Of a DNA stretch of 64,000 nucleotides, positions 35,169-44,271 are shown piece after piece. The position numbers were made by a program, and so were the translations under genes. A model generated the notes under the pieces. That model was not told the DNA's origin. It saw only the letters and a program-made list of their open reading frames with translations, and ran no database searches. How positions within the stretch are numbered: position 1 is the first letter of the stretch; each line of letters begins with the position of its first letter. The stretch is from Reichenbachiella versicolor. GTDB lineage: Bacteria > Bacteroidota > Bacteroidia > Cytophagales > Cyclobacteriaceae. Where the stretch lies: the NCBI RefSeq assembly GCF_003171675.1, contig NZ_QFZQ01000001.1, positions 1,149,128 through 1,213,127 on the forward strand, given 5' to 3'.

Positions 35169-35277
35169 TAAGAATTAATGCTTTTATGGATTAAGCTAAG
35201 TTTTAACTTTTAAGACATTTAAAATGTACCAACCAATTAACTTTATTAAGGGAATATCAGGACTTTTATTTACTTCC

Positions 35278-35487
35278 TCAATCATTATAATTGTGGTTTT
35301 TATCAATTTCATATTGAAAAAGGAAAACGTTTGAAACTTCTCTAAGCTCTGATAATGACTCTCTACCATTTTTAACTTCTTGTTTTGTTTTTCTTCGAAA
35401 CTTTCGATTGGCATCTCTTTTATCTTCTTTCTCAGAATTAGTACTCGCTAACCCTTGAATCTTAGTTTTCTTTCTTGATCTACTCAT
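35278..35487 (-). CDS. SRSRKK small basic protein, C-terminally diverged copy
   Basis: The protein has 69 residues. The first 50 match the 7490-7717 protein almost residue for residue (MSRSRKKTKIQG, SEKEDKR, ANRKFRRKTKQE, LREVSNV). After SNV the conserved W.FGKDGKRY end is replaced by an unrelated Asn/His-rich tail, so this copy is probably truncated by frameshift or deletion. It overlaps by 8 bp the end of a 49-residue hydrophobic peptide gene, repeating the linkage seen at 7.7 kb. Confidence 0.6.
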   Translation of the reverse strand: MSRSRKKTKIQGLASTNSEKEDKRDANRKFRRKTKQEVKNGRESLSELREVSNVFLFQYEIDKNHNYND

Positions 35488-35629
35488 GTTCTGAACTTTT
35501 CACAAAAAAATTCTTCACGGACCGATAAGATTTTTGGAACAATTTAAATACCCCTAACACAATTCCTTCTATGATAATCTCAACGAATATTCGTACGATG
35601 AACTCAAAGATCACTTCAATAATTATCAT
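35480..35629 (-). CDS. 49-residue hydrophobic/amphipathic peptide
   Basis: ATG at 35629 and TAG at 35480 bound 49 codons: MIIIEVIFEFIVRIFVEIII, then a GIVLGVFKLFQKSYRSVKNF segment. It has regularly spaced acidic residues in an Ile/Val/Phe background, giving an amphipathic membrane helix, and a basic C-terminal part. The stop overlaps the next start (ATGAGTAG). The same gene order, tiny membrane peptide then SRSRKK protein, occurs at 7.7-7.9 kb. Confidence 0.55.
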   Translation of the reverse strand: MIIIEVIFEFIVRIFVEIIIEGIVLGVFKLFQKSYRSVKNFFVKSSEHE

Positions 35630-35742
35630 AAGTCAGGCTCGTTTTATGTTATCTTATATTCAAAGGCTCAATTAAACCAATACAATAATACCACCCTATC
35701 GGCTTAACATTACTGTTTACTTTTATGAAGTCAAAATTATAC

Positions 35743-37761
35743 CTATCCCCTTGGAAAAGAAATCAAGAAAGTAGTCCCTTCTCCTAGTTCACTTTGTACG
35801 GATATTTCTCCATCCATAGCTTCTACATACTTCTTGGCTATTGATAGCCCTAGACCAGTAGAAGATTCGCCATCTGTCGGTTTGGCTTCTAACTTTTGAT
35901 AAATGCCAAAGAGCTTTTTCTTATCCTCTTCACTGATCCCTGGTCCCTCATCCTGAATACGAATGGTCAAAGTATCCGCTTCGACAGAAAGCAACAGTTT
36001 TACTTCCGTGTTAGGCTTAGAAAACTTAATGGCATTTGATACAAGATTTTCAAGTACTTGAATAAGATAATCCTTATCCACCTTTGCCACGGCATTGGCA
36101 ACGTTAGTATTTGATACTGACAGTTTGATGCCTTTCTTTTCTAAGGTCGACTGAAACGAGAATGCTACACCTTGCAATATTTCAGACAGATCATGTTCTT
36201 CCATATTCAGCTGTAGGTTTTGCGCCTCTATAGCACTTACATCTAAGATACGTCTGATCATATGGCTCAACCGTTGACCTGTTTGTTGTATGTATCCGAG
36301 ATACTTCTTATTATCTGATTGAAGACCATCTTCACTACTCAAAACAATTCCAGTCAGCCCCATGATGTTATTAATCGGACTCATGAGGTCATGAGCTACC
36401 AATCCAATCAGTAAGTTCTTTTCGTTATCATACTGTTTGAGTTGTTCGTTTTTCAGTTTGACTTTTTTAGTCAGCTGACGCAATGTCACATAAAACCATC
36501 CAATAATAAACAACAAAGTCAGTGCAATCAAAAGGCCAATAAAATTGTATTGTGCTCTTTCTTGCAACCGCTTATTATCTTCGGTCAATACCAACTGCTC
36601 CTTTTCATTTTCAAATAGAATTTGTTGCTTTTCTTTTTCAAACAAATATTTGTTCTCAAGGTCTGAAATACGCTTGATATTTTCACTATTGAAAATACTG
36701 TCATTGTATTGTGTGAAAAGTACGTGATGGTCATAGGCTTTACGAAAACTCCCTTCGGCAGCATAAATTTCAGATAGCTGACTGTGAGCGTTTGTTATTT
36801 CATCAAGCAATGACAATTCAGTCGCAAGATGTAGTCCTTTATTGGTATTTTGCTTTGCTAGATTTAGATCACCTTTTTTAAGGTATACGGTCCCGAAATG
36901 AATATAGGACATACACATACCATATTTGAAACCAATGGATTCACTGACTTCTAGTGCTCTAGAGAAATTATCAATAGCAGAGTTCAAGTCATTCTTCTCT
37001 AAAAGTATCAAACCAATATTTCGTAATATCGATGCAATACTAGTTTGATCACCCACTTTTTCTTTAATAGCCAGTGCCTCTATAAAGTAGGTATTGGCTT
37101 GATCATACTCTTCAAGTTCAAAATACAATTCACCTATGTTATTAAGACTAGTGCCGATACCGCTCTCATCCCCAACTGATCTTCTGAGTTCCAGAGACTG
37201 TTGGAAATACTCTATTCCATTCTTGTAGTCTTTTTGCTCACTATGAATGATGGCAATATTGTCTAGGCATCTACCTATGCCTAATTGATCTTCATTCTGC
37301 TCGAATATTCTTAGTGCCCGCTGATAGAAGTCTAATGCCCGAGGATAGTTACCTTGACGGTAATAAATCACCGCCGAGTTATTCAAACATGAAGCCTCAA
37401 TGGAATGGTCTTGTGCTCTTTTATTGACTTTTAAAGCAGAATCATACAAATCAAGTGCAATATCAAAGTCTGAATGATAGTAGTAGTAAAGACCTAATAT
37501 TCTTGTTCCCTCAGCCTTGCCATAGTCATAATTGATACTATCAGCCAACAGAATAGCTTCCTCTAGCAATGGCGGTATTTGCTCAAGATTAACCGTGAAA
37601 AGTTGGTAGGCCGCTTTATTTAACCTGTTTACCCTGACCGTATCACGCAATTTATAACCTTCTAATTCCATTCGAAGGCTATCCACTAAGGGTTGAGCGA
37701 CTGAACTATTGAGGATATTTAGAAATAGGCAAATTAGGGATACTAGAAGGGTTCGATTCAT
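35743..37761 (-). CDS. TPR-containing sensor histidine kinase
   Basis: The protein has 672 residues. A signal peptide is followed by about eight TPRs (roughly 50-345; for example SCLNNSAVIYYRQGNYPRAL), a coiled coil, one membrane span at 407-429, HisKA with H457 (LVAHDLMSPINN) and an HATPase domain with NAIKFSKPN, DEGPGISEED and STGLGLSIAKK. The TPR sensor lies in the periplasm. It has no receiver domain and no adjacent response regulator, so its partner is elsewhere. Confidence 0.9.
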   Translation of the reverse strand: MNRTLLVSLICLFLNILNSSVAQPLVDSLRMELEGYKLRDTVRVNRLNKAAYQLFTVNLEQIPPLLEEAILLADSINYDYGKAEGTRILGLYYYYHSDFDIALDLYDSALKVNKRAQDHSIEASCLNNSAVIYYRQGNYPRALDFYQRALRIFEQNEDQLGIGRCLDNIAIIHSEQKDYKNGIEYFQQSLELRRSVGDESGIGTSLNNIGELYFELEEYDQANTYFIEALAIKEKVGDQTSIASILRNIGLILLEKNDLNSAIDNFSRALEVSESIGFKYGMCMSYIHFGTVYLKKGDLNLAKQNTNKGLHLATELSLLDEITNAHSQLSEIYAAEGSFRKAYDHHVLFTQYNDSIFNSENIKRISDLENKYLFEKEKQQILFENEKEQLVLTEDNKRLQERAQYNFIGLLIALTLLFIIGWFYVTLRQLTKKVKLKNEQLKQYDNEKNLLIGLVAHDLMSPINNIMGLTGIVLSSEDGLQSDNKKYLGYIQQTGQRLSHMIRRILDVSAIEAQNLQLNMEEHDLSEILQGVAFSFQSTLEKKGIKLSVSNTNVANAVAKVDKDYLIQVLENLVSNAIKFSKPNTEVKLLLSVEADTLTIRIQDEGPGISEEDKKKLFGIYQKLEAKPTDGESSTGLGLSIAKKYVEAMDGEISVQSELGEGTTFLISFPRG

Positions 37762-37988
37762 ATATTGCGTAGTTCTTAATTCTAAATAACATCATTAAGA
37801 TGCATTCACCTTGACAATGAATTGACGAGAACTGTACAATATAATGAAATTCAATTTCATACTTGATACGAAGTAAGAAGATTGAATGAAAAGGTAATTG
37901 GGGGAGTTTTGAAATGCATTATAGCTCCGTATGATTCATTGCGTATCCTTAAGAATGCAAATTCCCCAAACCATTCACAAGCTATTAA

Positions 37989-38010
37989 CCCGCTTTATGT
38001 ACAAAGCGGG
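37989..38010 (-). terminator. Hairpin after the oxidoreductase gene
   Basis: CCCGCTTT and AAAGCGGG form a perfect 8-bp stem around ATGTAC, 10 bp beyond the stop of the minus-strand alcohol dehydrogenase-like gene. On that strand it is followed by TTAAT, a short T-run only. It probably ends the oxidoreductase transcript. Confidence 0.5.
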
Positions 38011-38019
38011 CTACCCCCC

Positions 38020-39033
38020 TTAAAATACAATCACATTCTTACCAATGGTTTTATTAGTTTCCTGCAACCTATGCGCTTCCTTAAGATTGTCGGCTGTGAA
38101 GCCTTCCAACTGCGTAGTCATGGTGGATTGTATTGTACCATTATCAAGCAACTCCGATAAATGATTCAGAATATCATGTTGACGCTGAATGTCATCTGTA
38201 TTGTGCATGGACCGTGTATACATTAGCTCCCATGAAAACGATACACTTTTGTTTTTGAGAATATTGATATTGATCGGGTCTTTACTTTCCGTGATAGATG
38301 CTATATGTCCTTGAGGTTTGATAATCTCTGCATAAGACTCCCAATAGCCCCCTAGATTTACAAGATCCAGAATATAATTTACCTGCGAATGACCAATCTT
38401 TTCTAATTCATCTTGAAGATGATAATGGTTGACTACATGGTCTGCACCCATCTTCTGACACCAAGCTTGGGTATCTGGTCTAGATGCTGTTGCGATGACT
38501 GTCAAGTTGCCCAGTTTCTTAGCCAATTGAATAGCTATACTACCTACTCCACCAGCACCAGCCATGATCAGAATAGTTTTACCCTTATCCAGTTCAGGAT
38601 TGATTCGAATTCGATCAAAAAGAGCTTCATAAGCCGTTAGTCCTGTAAGAGGCATAGCAACTGCTTCGGCCACTGATAAGTTTTTAGGTTTGAAACCTAC
38701 AATTCTCTCATCTACCAGTTGGTATTCGGCATTGCTACCACTTCGTGTAATATCTCCAGCATAATACACTTCGTCTCCTATATTAAACAATGATGTTTTC
38801 TCCCCAACAGCCTCTACAGTACCTACTGCATCCCAGCCAATGATTTTAGGAGTCTCCAACACTTTGTCCTTTGCTGCGTTCATTCGGACTTTAAAATCCA
38901 CCGGATTTACTGAGTTGGCGCTGACTTTGACTAATATGTCATAGCCTTCTGGAATTGGTTTCTCGGTTTCAAACTCTACGAAACTTTCAGGGTCTTCTAC
39001 GGGTAACGATTGTTTAAATCCAATTGCTTTCAT
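38020..39033 (-). CDS. Zinc-type alcohol dehydrogenase-like / quinone oxidoreductase (MDR)
   Basis: The protein has 337 residues. The medium-chain reductase fold is shown by the GroES-like start (VKVSANSVNPVDFKVR, GWDAVGTVEAVG), AVAMPLTGLTAYEAL, and the NADP-binding MAGAGGVGSIAIQLAKKLG. No structural or catalytic Zn Cys set is seen, which fits quinone-reductase-type MDRs. It is near an FMN reductase and a Crp regulator; together they may deal with electrophile or redox stress. Confidence 0.85.
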   Translation of the reverse strand: MKAIGFKQSLPVEDPESFVEFETEKPIPEGYDILVKVSANSVNPVDFKVRMNAAKDKVLETPKIIGWDAVGTVEAVGEKTSLFNIGDEVYYAGDITRSGSNAEYQLVDERIVGFKPKNLSVAEAVAMPLTGLTAYEALFDRIRINPELDKGKTILIMAGAGGVGSIAIQLAKKLGNLTVIATASRPDTQAWCQKMGADHVVNHYHLQDELEKIGHSQVNYILDLVNLGGYWESYAEIIKPQGHIASITESKDPININILKNKSVSFSWELMYTRSMHNTDDIQRQHDILNHLSELLDNGTIQSTMTTQLEGFTADNLKEAHRLQETNKTIGKNVIVF

Positions 39034-39263
39034 CTTCCTTTTTGTTTTGTTCTTATCTGATATTGTTCAACCTTTCTTGAATCAAGATATCTAATTTCAA
39101 TGAATAAATACATCCTACTTATTCAATCACAGATACCTCTACAAAATGAAGACTATTCTTTCTGATTCCAGTTGTATCTTGACAGGTTATCTATGTATAA
39201 TGATTGGTTTCACTATTGAAATGAGCTGCATCTTTACAGTATAGAATACCATAATATAGCTAC

Positions 39264-39292
39264 TAGGGTATCCATTTTCTATGAATACCCTA
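39264..39292. promoter_or_regulatory. Inverted repeat upstream of the MDR gene
   Basis: TAGGGTAT (39264-39271) and ATACCCTA (39285-39292) are perfect complements, with CAT/ATG continuing the stem after one mismatch around a TTTCT loop. It lies in the 327-bp gap between the FMN reductase stop and the MDR start, where I see no gene. It may be an operator for the MDR gene or a weak terminator of the FMN reductase transcript. Confidence 0.4.
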
Positions 39293-39360
39293 CTATCACC
39301 AGTATTCGTCTAAAGTATTTCTCGATGTCATTTGAGCTGTTTAAAATCTGTGAATGACTC

Positions 39361-39897
39361 TCATTTTTCCAATGACTGCTCAAATAGCTCTACTTTATCA
39401 TTGAGCTCTGATGCCAACTTTTTATTTGAAATCCCTGCGCTAGAGTAGTTGTCGTAAAAAGAAGGTAGTGCAAAATCGGCTATAATATTTCCCTGCATAA
39501 ATGGGAAATAAGACTTAGCCGCAGCCAATACACTAGCTCCTCCCCTTTGCCCTGGAGAAGTTGCCATTAGTAGCATGGGTTTTCCTTTCCATACATTCAT
39601 ATCTATTCTGGTCAACCAATCCAGTAGATTTTTAAAAACAGCAGTATACGTTCCGTTATGTTCGGCTAGTGAAATAATCAAACCATCAGCAGATTTGATT
39701 ATTTCATCAAATTTCCTTGCTTCCTCAGGGATACCGATTTCGGCCTCTACGTCTACGCTATAGAGTGGTAAGTGGTAATCTTTGAGGTCAATGACTGTGA
39801 TGGAGGTATCAGCAACTTTGCTGGCTACATGAACAGCTAGGGTCTTATTGATTGACGTCTTGCTACTGCTCGCTCCGAATGCTATTATCTTTTTCAT
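39361..39897 (-). CDS. NADPH-dependent FMN reductase
   Basis: The protein has 178 residues in a flavodoxin-like fold: AFGASSSKTSINKTLA at the phosphate loop, LAEHNGTYTAVFKNLLDWL at the flavin site, and SPGQRGGASVLAA. It reduces FMN or quinones with NAD(P)H. It starts 53 bp after the Crp-type gene on the same strand and may be under its control. Confidence 0.88.
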   Translation of the reverse strand: MKKIIAFGASSSKTSINKTLAVHVASKVADTSITVIDLKDYHLPLYSVDVEAEIGIPEEARKFDEIIKSADGLIISLAEHNGTYTAVFKNLLDWLTRIDMNVWKGKPMLLMATSPGQRGGASVLAAAKSYFPFMQGNIIADFALPSFYDNYSSAGISNKKLASELNDKVELFEQSLEK

Positions 39898-39950
39898 GGA
39901 ACAAAGAAGCCATGTCTTCCTACGTGGAAAAATAAAGTAGTTTAAGAAAA

Positions 39951-40553
39951 CTAACGCTTACTCATTTTGCTCCGAATCATACTTAAAAACTCTGGAGTAA
40001 TGCCCAGATAGGCCGCTAGGTTTTTTTGAGTAATACGATTGGCTATCTGTGGGTACTTTGCTAAAAATATCTCATACCTTTCCTCTGCTGTCAATGAAAT
40101 TCCTTCATTAACTCTTTCAATATAACTGACTAAGGATCTTTGGTATAAGTTTCTGTAGAACCTTTCGAATTTTGGGATCTTGATAAAAAGCTGTTCAAAA
40201 CTTTGCTTGGACAGCATCAAAAACTCTGAATCTTCAAGTGCCTTGATAAAATAGGTAGAGGGTTGCTGACGTGTAAAACTAGCCATATCTCCCGTCCAGT
40301 AATCTTCTATGGCAAACATGGACACATGCTCTACACCATTTCTATCCAGTGTATATACCTTTAGACACCCTTTAGTTACAAAATACTCGTATTTCATGAC
40401 TTCACCAGGCTGCATGATGAACTCTTTTCGTTTGGCACTCCCCTGTCTTAGTAGAGATTTGAATAATTCCTTCTCTTCATCATTCAGATCAATAAAGCGA
40501 GCTACATTATTGAATATTAAGTCATATGGAGCCTTCGAGTCTTGATTTCCCAT
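39951..40553 (-). CDS. Crp/Fnr-family regulator
   Basis: The protein has 200 residues. The N-terminal cyclic-nucleotide-binding-like barrel has PGEVMKYEYFVTKGCLKVY and IEDYWTGDMASFTRQQPSTY. The C-terminal region has the short Bacteroidota HTH (ITQKNLAAYLGITPEFLSMI). The ligand-pocket Arg is not conserved, so cAMP binding is doubtful. It precedes the FMN reductase gene. Two related regulators lie at 52.6 and 54.4 kb. Confidence 0.88.
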   Translation of the reverse strand: MGNQDSKAPYDLIFNNVARFIDLNDEEKELFKSLLRQGSAKRKEFIMQPGEVMKYEYFVTKGCLKVYTLDRNGVEHVSMFAIEDYWTGDMASFTRQQPSTYFIKALEDSEFLMLSKQSFEQLFIKIPKFERFYRNLYQRSLVSYIERVNEGISLTAEERYEIFLAKYPQIANRITQKNLAAYLGITPEFLSMIRSKMSKR

Positions 40554-40783
40554 CCATCGGGTTAAATGTATAAAGATATTGGCTAAAAACTTTCGAGTCT
40601 AGGAGTTAAAACCCATCTAATCTTTCTGTAAGGCAAAGATTATTACTCCTATCAGAATAACCCAACCAATAACCAACCCGTCATCTTAATGCCAGGAAAT
40701 ATCCATCTATAGATCAAGCAAACATACTATTATATCACGTAGATTTTTTCTAGCGTAGGTATGACCAGACAAGTAGCCATTCG

Positions 40784-41542
40784 TTAGTTATTTTTATAAA
40801 TAGTAGTAGCGGCTGACTGGGCTTTCGCAAGTATCGTGACATCAGCTATGGTCACCCTATTCGGTACATTGACAGTGTACCAGATCACATCTGCAATATC
40901 CTCGGCTAATAATGGATCATAGCCATCATACACTTTGCTCGCCTTATCTTCATCTCCTTTGAACCTTACGTTTGAGAATTCGGTAGATACTGCACCTGGA
41001 GCGATATTGGTAATTTTGATACCATGTTTGGTTAGATCCAGTCGCATACCTTCACTCAGTGCTTCAACTGCCCGTTTAGAAGCGCAGTAAACGCCCCCAT
41101 TTTCATAAGTTTGCTTACCAGCAATCGAACTGAGATTAATGACATGTCCTGTTTCTCGTTTTACCATCTCAGGTATGATGGCTTTGGAAACATATAATAG
41201 TCCTTTCACATTGCCATCTATCATCGCATCCCAGTCATCTATTTCTCCTTTATCGATAGAGGAAAGACCATGAGCATTTCCAGCATTATTGACTAACACA
41301 TTTATTTCTTTCCATGAGTCAGGAAGTGAATCAATGGCTTTCTGCACTTCAGTATTATTCCTAACATCGAATAATAAAATCTGGCTTTCGACATCTTGAG
41401 AGAACGATTGTCTCAATTCATTCAGTTTGTTTTCTCTTCGTCCACAGAGAATGAGTTTATATCCTTCTTTAGCAAATCGAATAGCTGTTGCTTTGCCGAT
41501 ACCAGAACTAGCTCCAGTAATCAAGACTGTTTTTTTTGTCAT
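40784..41542 (-). CDS. Short-chain dehydrogenase (YdfG-like)
   Basis: The protein has 252 residues. Rossmann motif TGASSGIGKATAIRFA, NNAGNAHG, catalytic Ser in INLSSIAGKQ and YCASK are all present. The length and sequence resemble NADP-dependent serine/3-hydroxy acid dehydrogenases. It is upstream of the Crp/FMN reductase/MDR group on the same strand but separated by 230 bp. Confidence 0.88.
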   Translation of the reverse strand: MTKKTVLITGASSGIGKATAIRFAKEGYKLILCGRRENKLNELRQSFSQDVESQILLFDVRNNTEVQKAIDSLPDSWKEINVLVNNAGNAHGLSSIDKGEIDDWDAMIDGNVKGLLYVSKAIIPEMVKRETGHVINLSSIAGKQTYENGGVYCASKRAVEALSEGMRLDLTKHGIKITNIAPGAVSTEFSNVRFKGDEDKASKVYDGYDPLLAEDIADVIWYTVNVPNRVTIADVTILAKAQSAATTIYKNN

Positions 41543-41787
41543 TTTATTGGGGTTGACGAATGTCTATATTAGATGAACAAAAATATTACAGCATGGGCTA
41601 AAAACTCTTCATTTCTCAAGATTACTGCATTAAACCCGTTTTATTCATTCGAAAATTTATGCTGAGTTTAAACAGTTATAAATCAGTCATTTCAGCAACT
41701 TGACGCTAGGAAAGATCTAATTAAGAATTAAAAAACTAACTAATCAGCTTAGATTCTTCCCCGCGTACCCCTATGCAATGGAAAACC

Positions 41788-42516
41788 TTATTTCTGGGAA
41801 GTAAACTTTTCTACCTTTTCAAAAAAGACATTTGCTAACTTCACTGGTAGCAGCATGCCTTTGACTATATCTTCCTTTGATTGATTCATACCTAATCCAC
41901 CTACTTGTGTTTCGGTAGCAAATCCTTTACCAAAGCCTACCTGATCGTAGATGAAAAACTCATACTTTTTCTCAAGTGATGAGAATCGCAATTTTTTCAT
42001 CTGACTGTTGTCGATCTGATCACCACTTCGACCACCACCTTGCAGTTGAAATGACATAGACTGCTTTAGATTGTCTGTTAGTTTCCCTTGCTCCAATACC
42101 AAATCTTCTATATTTCCTTTTTCAAACTCCCAATGTTCGGTAGCTTTTTTAGTTTGTGTACTGTATTCTAGATAATGAAGGGTATCATCGGTCAGTACCA
42201 GTGTGTGAATGAGATTACTTTCTACTACTACACCAGTCACCATCGTCTTAGCCGTATCAGTGACTGCACCTAACACATCTTTTGGTTTTTTACAGACTAC
42301 GATGGCATTAAAATCTTTGCCTATGATGTCTATAATGGGTTTGAAAGTCTCTTCATCACTCTTTAGGTTCTGAAAATGCATCTGAAAATTTTGCTTCATA
42401 TCCTCTTCTGCATCTATGTGGTTTTGCTGGAACGCTCCTAGTTTACCAGATTTTTTGATGTAAAACAGGTATCCAAATACACCTACGATAATGATGACGG
42501 GTAATATAAAAGTCAT
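41788..42516 (-). CDS. Membrane-anchored hypothetical protein, 242 aa
   Basis: One N-terminal membrane span (FILPVIIIVGVFGYLFYI) and a soluble part with an NxFQMHFQNLKSDE-type helix, mixed alpha/beta, and a conserved-looking FQLQGGGRSGDQID segment. The family is not recognised. It follows a 67-residue membrane protein gene by 2 bp on the same strand, so the two are probably translated together. Confidence 0.65.
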   Translation of the reverse strand: MTFILPVIIIVGVFGYLFYIKKSGKLGAFQQNHIDAEEDMKQNFQMHFQNLKSDEETFKPIIDIIGKDFNAIVVCKKPKDVLGAVTDTAKTMVTGVVVESNLIHTLVLTDDTLHYLEYSTQTKKATEHWEFEKGNIEDLVLEQGKLTDNLKQSMSFQLQGGGRSGDQIDNSQMKKLRFSSLEKKYEFFIYDQVGFGKGFATETQVGGLGMNQSKEDIVKGMLLPVKLANVFFEKVEKFTSQK

Positions 42517-42518
42517 AG

Positions 42519-42722
42519 TTATTTCTTTTTCTTAATAGCGTTGCCGCTATGGTCTACTTTGATTTTTTTATTGGGAATCAGAAAGTAACAGATGAGGCTC
42601 CCTATCGAAACAATACCTGTTGCTTTAGCCTCTGTATATTCCTCACTATAAAAGAAAAAGAGCGTTAGAATCATACCGAACCCAAAGGTCATACTCATTA
42701 GATATTTGATCCTAACCCTCAT
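42519..42722 (-). CDS. Small membrane protein, 67 aa
   Basis: Two short membrane spans (YLMSMTFGFGMILTLFFF and TGIVSIGSLICYFLI) and a Lys-rich tail ending KKKK. No family is recognised. It is 2 bp upstream of the membrane-anchored 242-residue gene and 64 bp downstream of the lipoprotein gene, on the same strand. Confidence 0.6.
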   Translation of the reverse strand: MRVRIKYLMSMTFGFGMILTLFFFYSEEYTEAKATGIVSIGSLICYFLIPNKKIKVDHSGNAIKKKK

Positions 42723-42786
42723 TTTTTTGTCTAATTACAGTGGGCTGTGAATGTTCTTGTCCACTTAAAGCGCCTGACAACAAAAA

Positions 42787-43389
42787 TTAATCTTCTTTTA
42801 ACTCTAGTTCTTGATTCTCATTCATCTTAAATGAGAACTGATAGTAGTTGGTAATCACGTTTCTACCAGACATCGTAGTGCTTTCTCCTATTAAAGTAGC
42901 TTCTACCATGAATTCTGCTGTAATAGTTCCATCATTGGCTACCTCGTATTCCCAGCTATATAGCACGAAATCAGTGTACTGCTCTGCAAGAAAGCTGATG
43001 GCTTCTTCATACTTCGTATTAATAAGTTCAAAGTCAATGTCCTTCACTTTCAGTTTTCCTTGCTTATTTCTCATGAAAAATTCAGTCTGAAAGCTCTTAC
43101 TGGCCATTTCTGGTTCTTCCAACTCATTTCCTTCACCATTGATTAGATCATAGCTTCTTTCATAGTCTACACCATCCTTGATATAATCTACACTGATGTA
43201 CCTCATTTCACTAGATAGATGATCTTTAGAGCCTAAGCTGAACCCGTAGACTTCTAGGTCTTCGCCAAAACTATCTATGGCTAGCTCTTTCATTTCTTCA
43301 TAGCTATCAGGATCATTTAGGTCTATGTATCCACCACCACATGAGGCCAATAGTACTCCGGCTAATATTGATAATAGTAATTTTTTCAT
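42787..43389 (-). CDS. Hypothetical lipoprotein, 200 aa
   Basis: MKKLLLSILAGVLLASCGGG is a lipoprotein signal with C17. The mature part is acidic and beta-rich, with tandem-like segments (MRYISVDYIKDGVDYERSYD, VLYSWEYEVANDGTITAEFM). Probably periplasmic. The family is not recognised. Same strand as the two membrane genes that follow. Confidence 0.7.
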   Translation of the reverse strand: MKKLLLSILAGVLLASCGGGYIDLNDPDSYEEMKELAIDSFGEDLEVYGFSLGSKDHLSSEMRYISVDYIKDGVDYERSYDLINGEGNELEEPEMASKSFQTEFFMRNKQGKLKVKDIDFELINTKYEEAISFLAEQYTDFVLYSWEYEVANDGTITAEFMVEATLIGESTTMSGRNVITNYYQFSFKMNENQELELKED

Positions 43390-43504
43390 CTGCTTGTATA
43401 GTTTAATGGTCGGATGATTATTGTATCATGTTCGATAGACAGCCCGCATGGAGTCACTTCTATTAGTATCATCCTAGTTATAAATTGTTTGTAAATATTG
43501 TTAG

Positions 43505-43723
43505 CTATTCGTCGTCATCATCTGATGGACTGAATATAAAAAACATAGCTCCACCACCTACGATGAGTAATATCCTTATGATCCAGCCTATACCATTGCC
43601 CCAGATATCTATCCAGGCTAGCAGACGTAAGTTGTAATTGAAAATGGAAAGTATCATCGACACTACCCCCATTAATGCTAGTAATTGACCGAGCTTTCCT
43701 ATTTTCCCTTTAATGAACTCCAT
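43505..43723 (-). CDS. Small two-span membrane protein
   Basis: 72 residues from ATG 43723; an earlier ATG at 43753 adds ten residues of low plausibility. Two spans (LGQLLALMGVVSMILSIF and IGWIIRILLIVGGGAMFFIF) and an acidic DDDDE end. No family is recognised. Confidence 0.6.
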   Translation of the reverse strand: MEFIKGKIGKLGQLLALMGVVSMILSIFNYNLRLLAWIDIWGNGIGWIIRILLIVGGGAMFFIFSPSDDDDE

Positions 43724-43906
43724 ACTGCTTATTTTTCTATTGTTTGGACGCAAACATGTACAAGTACGAATATCCTTGAAATAGGGAATCTATATTCGTG
43801 ATGATCCAACCGATATCTGTAGTGAATGAGCGTATATTCGTTATCGGACGATTAGATTACCACTTAGACACATCTTTGGTGAAACCACTTCTCCTAGAAA
43901 TCCTTG

Positions 43907-44125
43907 TTAGGATCGTATAAGCTTAATGAGACGGCACTTTATTCTGAATGTTCCTGACCATTTCTGTTCTTTTTGAGCGATGGATTCAGTCCAGATTTGT
44001 AGAAGAACCTGTTCATCTACCTCTAGCTCCTTCAGGGCTTTTCGGTACTCTTTCCAAAATAACTCAGGATCAAAAACAAGTTTAGAAAGAATCAGTTTTG
44101 AGTATTCTAAATATGAACTTGACAT
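43907..44125 (-). CDS. Small conserved-looking hypothetical protein, 72 aa
   Basis: SYLEYSKLILSKLVFDPELF, then YRKALKELEVDEQVLLQIW, a helical layout I associate with short Bacteroidota proteins of unknown role. The C-terminus is basic (GTFRIKCRLIKLIRS). No signal peptide. Alone on its transcript. Confidence 0.55.
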   Translation of the reverse strand: MSSSYLEYSKLILSKLVFDPELFWKEYRKALKELEVDEQVLLQIWTESIAQKEQKWSGTFRIKCRLIKLIRS

Positions 44126-44271
44126 CTTTTTTTGATTTAGAAGACTATTAGACGTGACTTTTTGATTTGGTCACACCATAAAACATAATCTGGAATTATG
44201 AAATTAAAGTAGTTAGGTGTTATACTATCGCTAAACGCACTATTGAGGTCTATCAATTTATAGAGAATGTC